Assembly (NCBI GenBank): GCA_947448675.1
Contig: CANFOR010000206.1
Span: 1 to 5,047 of the forward strand
Length of the DNA stretch: 5,047 nt
Direction of reading: 5' to 3'
Source: Betaproteobacteria bacterium
Lineage (GTDB): Bacteria; Pseudomonadota; Gammaproteobacteria; Burkholderiales; Burkholderiaceae_C
This document shows positions 4,941 through 5,047 of this stretch, one piece after another. The notes below the pieces were generated by a model. The model searched no databases and was not told the DNA's origin. It saw only the letters and a list, made by a program, of their open reading frames with translations. How positions within the stretch are numbered: position 1 is the stretch's first letter; every line of letters begins with the position of its first letter. The translations under genes and the position numbers were made by a program.

Positions 4941-5047
4941 TACTTGCCCCCCTTGCGCACAAACAGGCCCTGGGGACGCCAGATCAAAATCGCAATCATC
5001 AGGCTGTAGACGATGAAGCCGCCGAGTTTGGGGATGTAGTATTTGCC
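4940..5047 (-). CDS. livH: C-terminal end of branched-chain amino acid type ABC transporter permease LivH (5' partial)
   Basis: The frame is open from the right edge (5047) to a TAA at 4942-4940, giving 35 residues. They read GKYYIPKLGGFIVY, then SLMIAILIWRPQGLF and a basic tail VRKGGK. The last hydrophobic helix followed by I-W-R-P-Q-G-L-F is the usual C-terminus of LivH-type permeases, the partner of LivM in the inner-membrane pore. The stop overlaps the livM ATG by one base, confirming one operon. The rest of the gene, and the binding-protein gene usual in such loci, lie beyond the window. Confidence 0.88.
   Translation of the reverse strand, partial: GKYYIPKLGGFIVYSLMIAILIWRPQGLFVRKGGK
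4947..4954 (-). promoter_or_regulatory. Ribosome binding site of livM
   Basis: AAGGGGGG on the - strand, ending six bases before the ATG at 4940, lies in the last codons of livH (the RKGG residues). It is G-rich rather than the ideal AGGAG but well placed, and reinforces coupling through the shared stop/start base. Confidence 0.6.

Overview
The window looks like chromosomal DNA of a GC-rich betaproteobacterium, most likely a member of Burkholderiales/Comamonadaceae (Rhodoferax, Polaromonas or Acidovorax type). This is inferred from codon use dominated by CTG, GCC and GGC, from the gene families, and from a short palindromic intergenic repeat that I recall, without being able to check, as typical of that family. 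No RNA gene, insertion sequence, CRISPR array or phage gene is visible. The coding content is ordinary metabolism and transport.

Layout. Positions 1-245 (+) hold the last 80 codons of a COG3146/DUF482 GNAT-like acyltransferase. It converges on a zinc-independent quinone oxidoreductase (325-1308, -). A 117-bp divergent control region (1309-1425) separates that gene from a ten-helix EamA/DMT-family transporter (1426-2361, +). The transporter converges on the end of a branched-chain amino acid type ABC transporter operon on the - strand. In transcription order this is livH (C-terminal end only, 5047-4940), livM (4940-3966), livG (3969-3154) and livF (3161-2436). The liv genes overlap by 1, 4 and 8 bases, and each internal start has a purine-rich ribosome binding site six bases upstream. 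This indicates a tightly coupled polycistron making two permeases and two ATPases. The periplasmic binding protein is not in the window, so the substrate cannot be read from it.

The most interesting signal is a short imperfect repeat of about 55 bp, with up to four copies, all in the same orientation. Two copies fill the two convergent gene-end gaps (262-315 and 2375-2427). They match at about 40 of 52 ungapped positions by hand count and show a compensatory base-pair change in a conserved hairpin. Two more diverged candidates lie inside coding sequence, in livG (3545-3599) and livM (4611-4670). There they coincide with local runs of codons that are rare elsewhere in the same genes. If real, these would be repeat-derived protein-coding segments, comparable in principle to the Rickettsia palindromic elements. 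The rest of the window is conventional.
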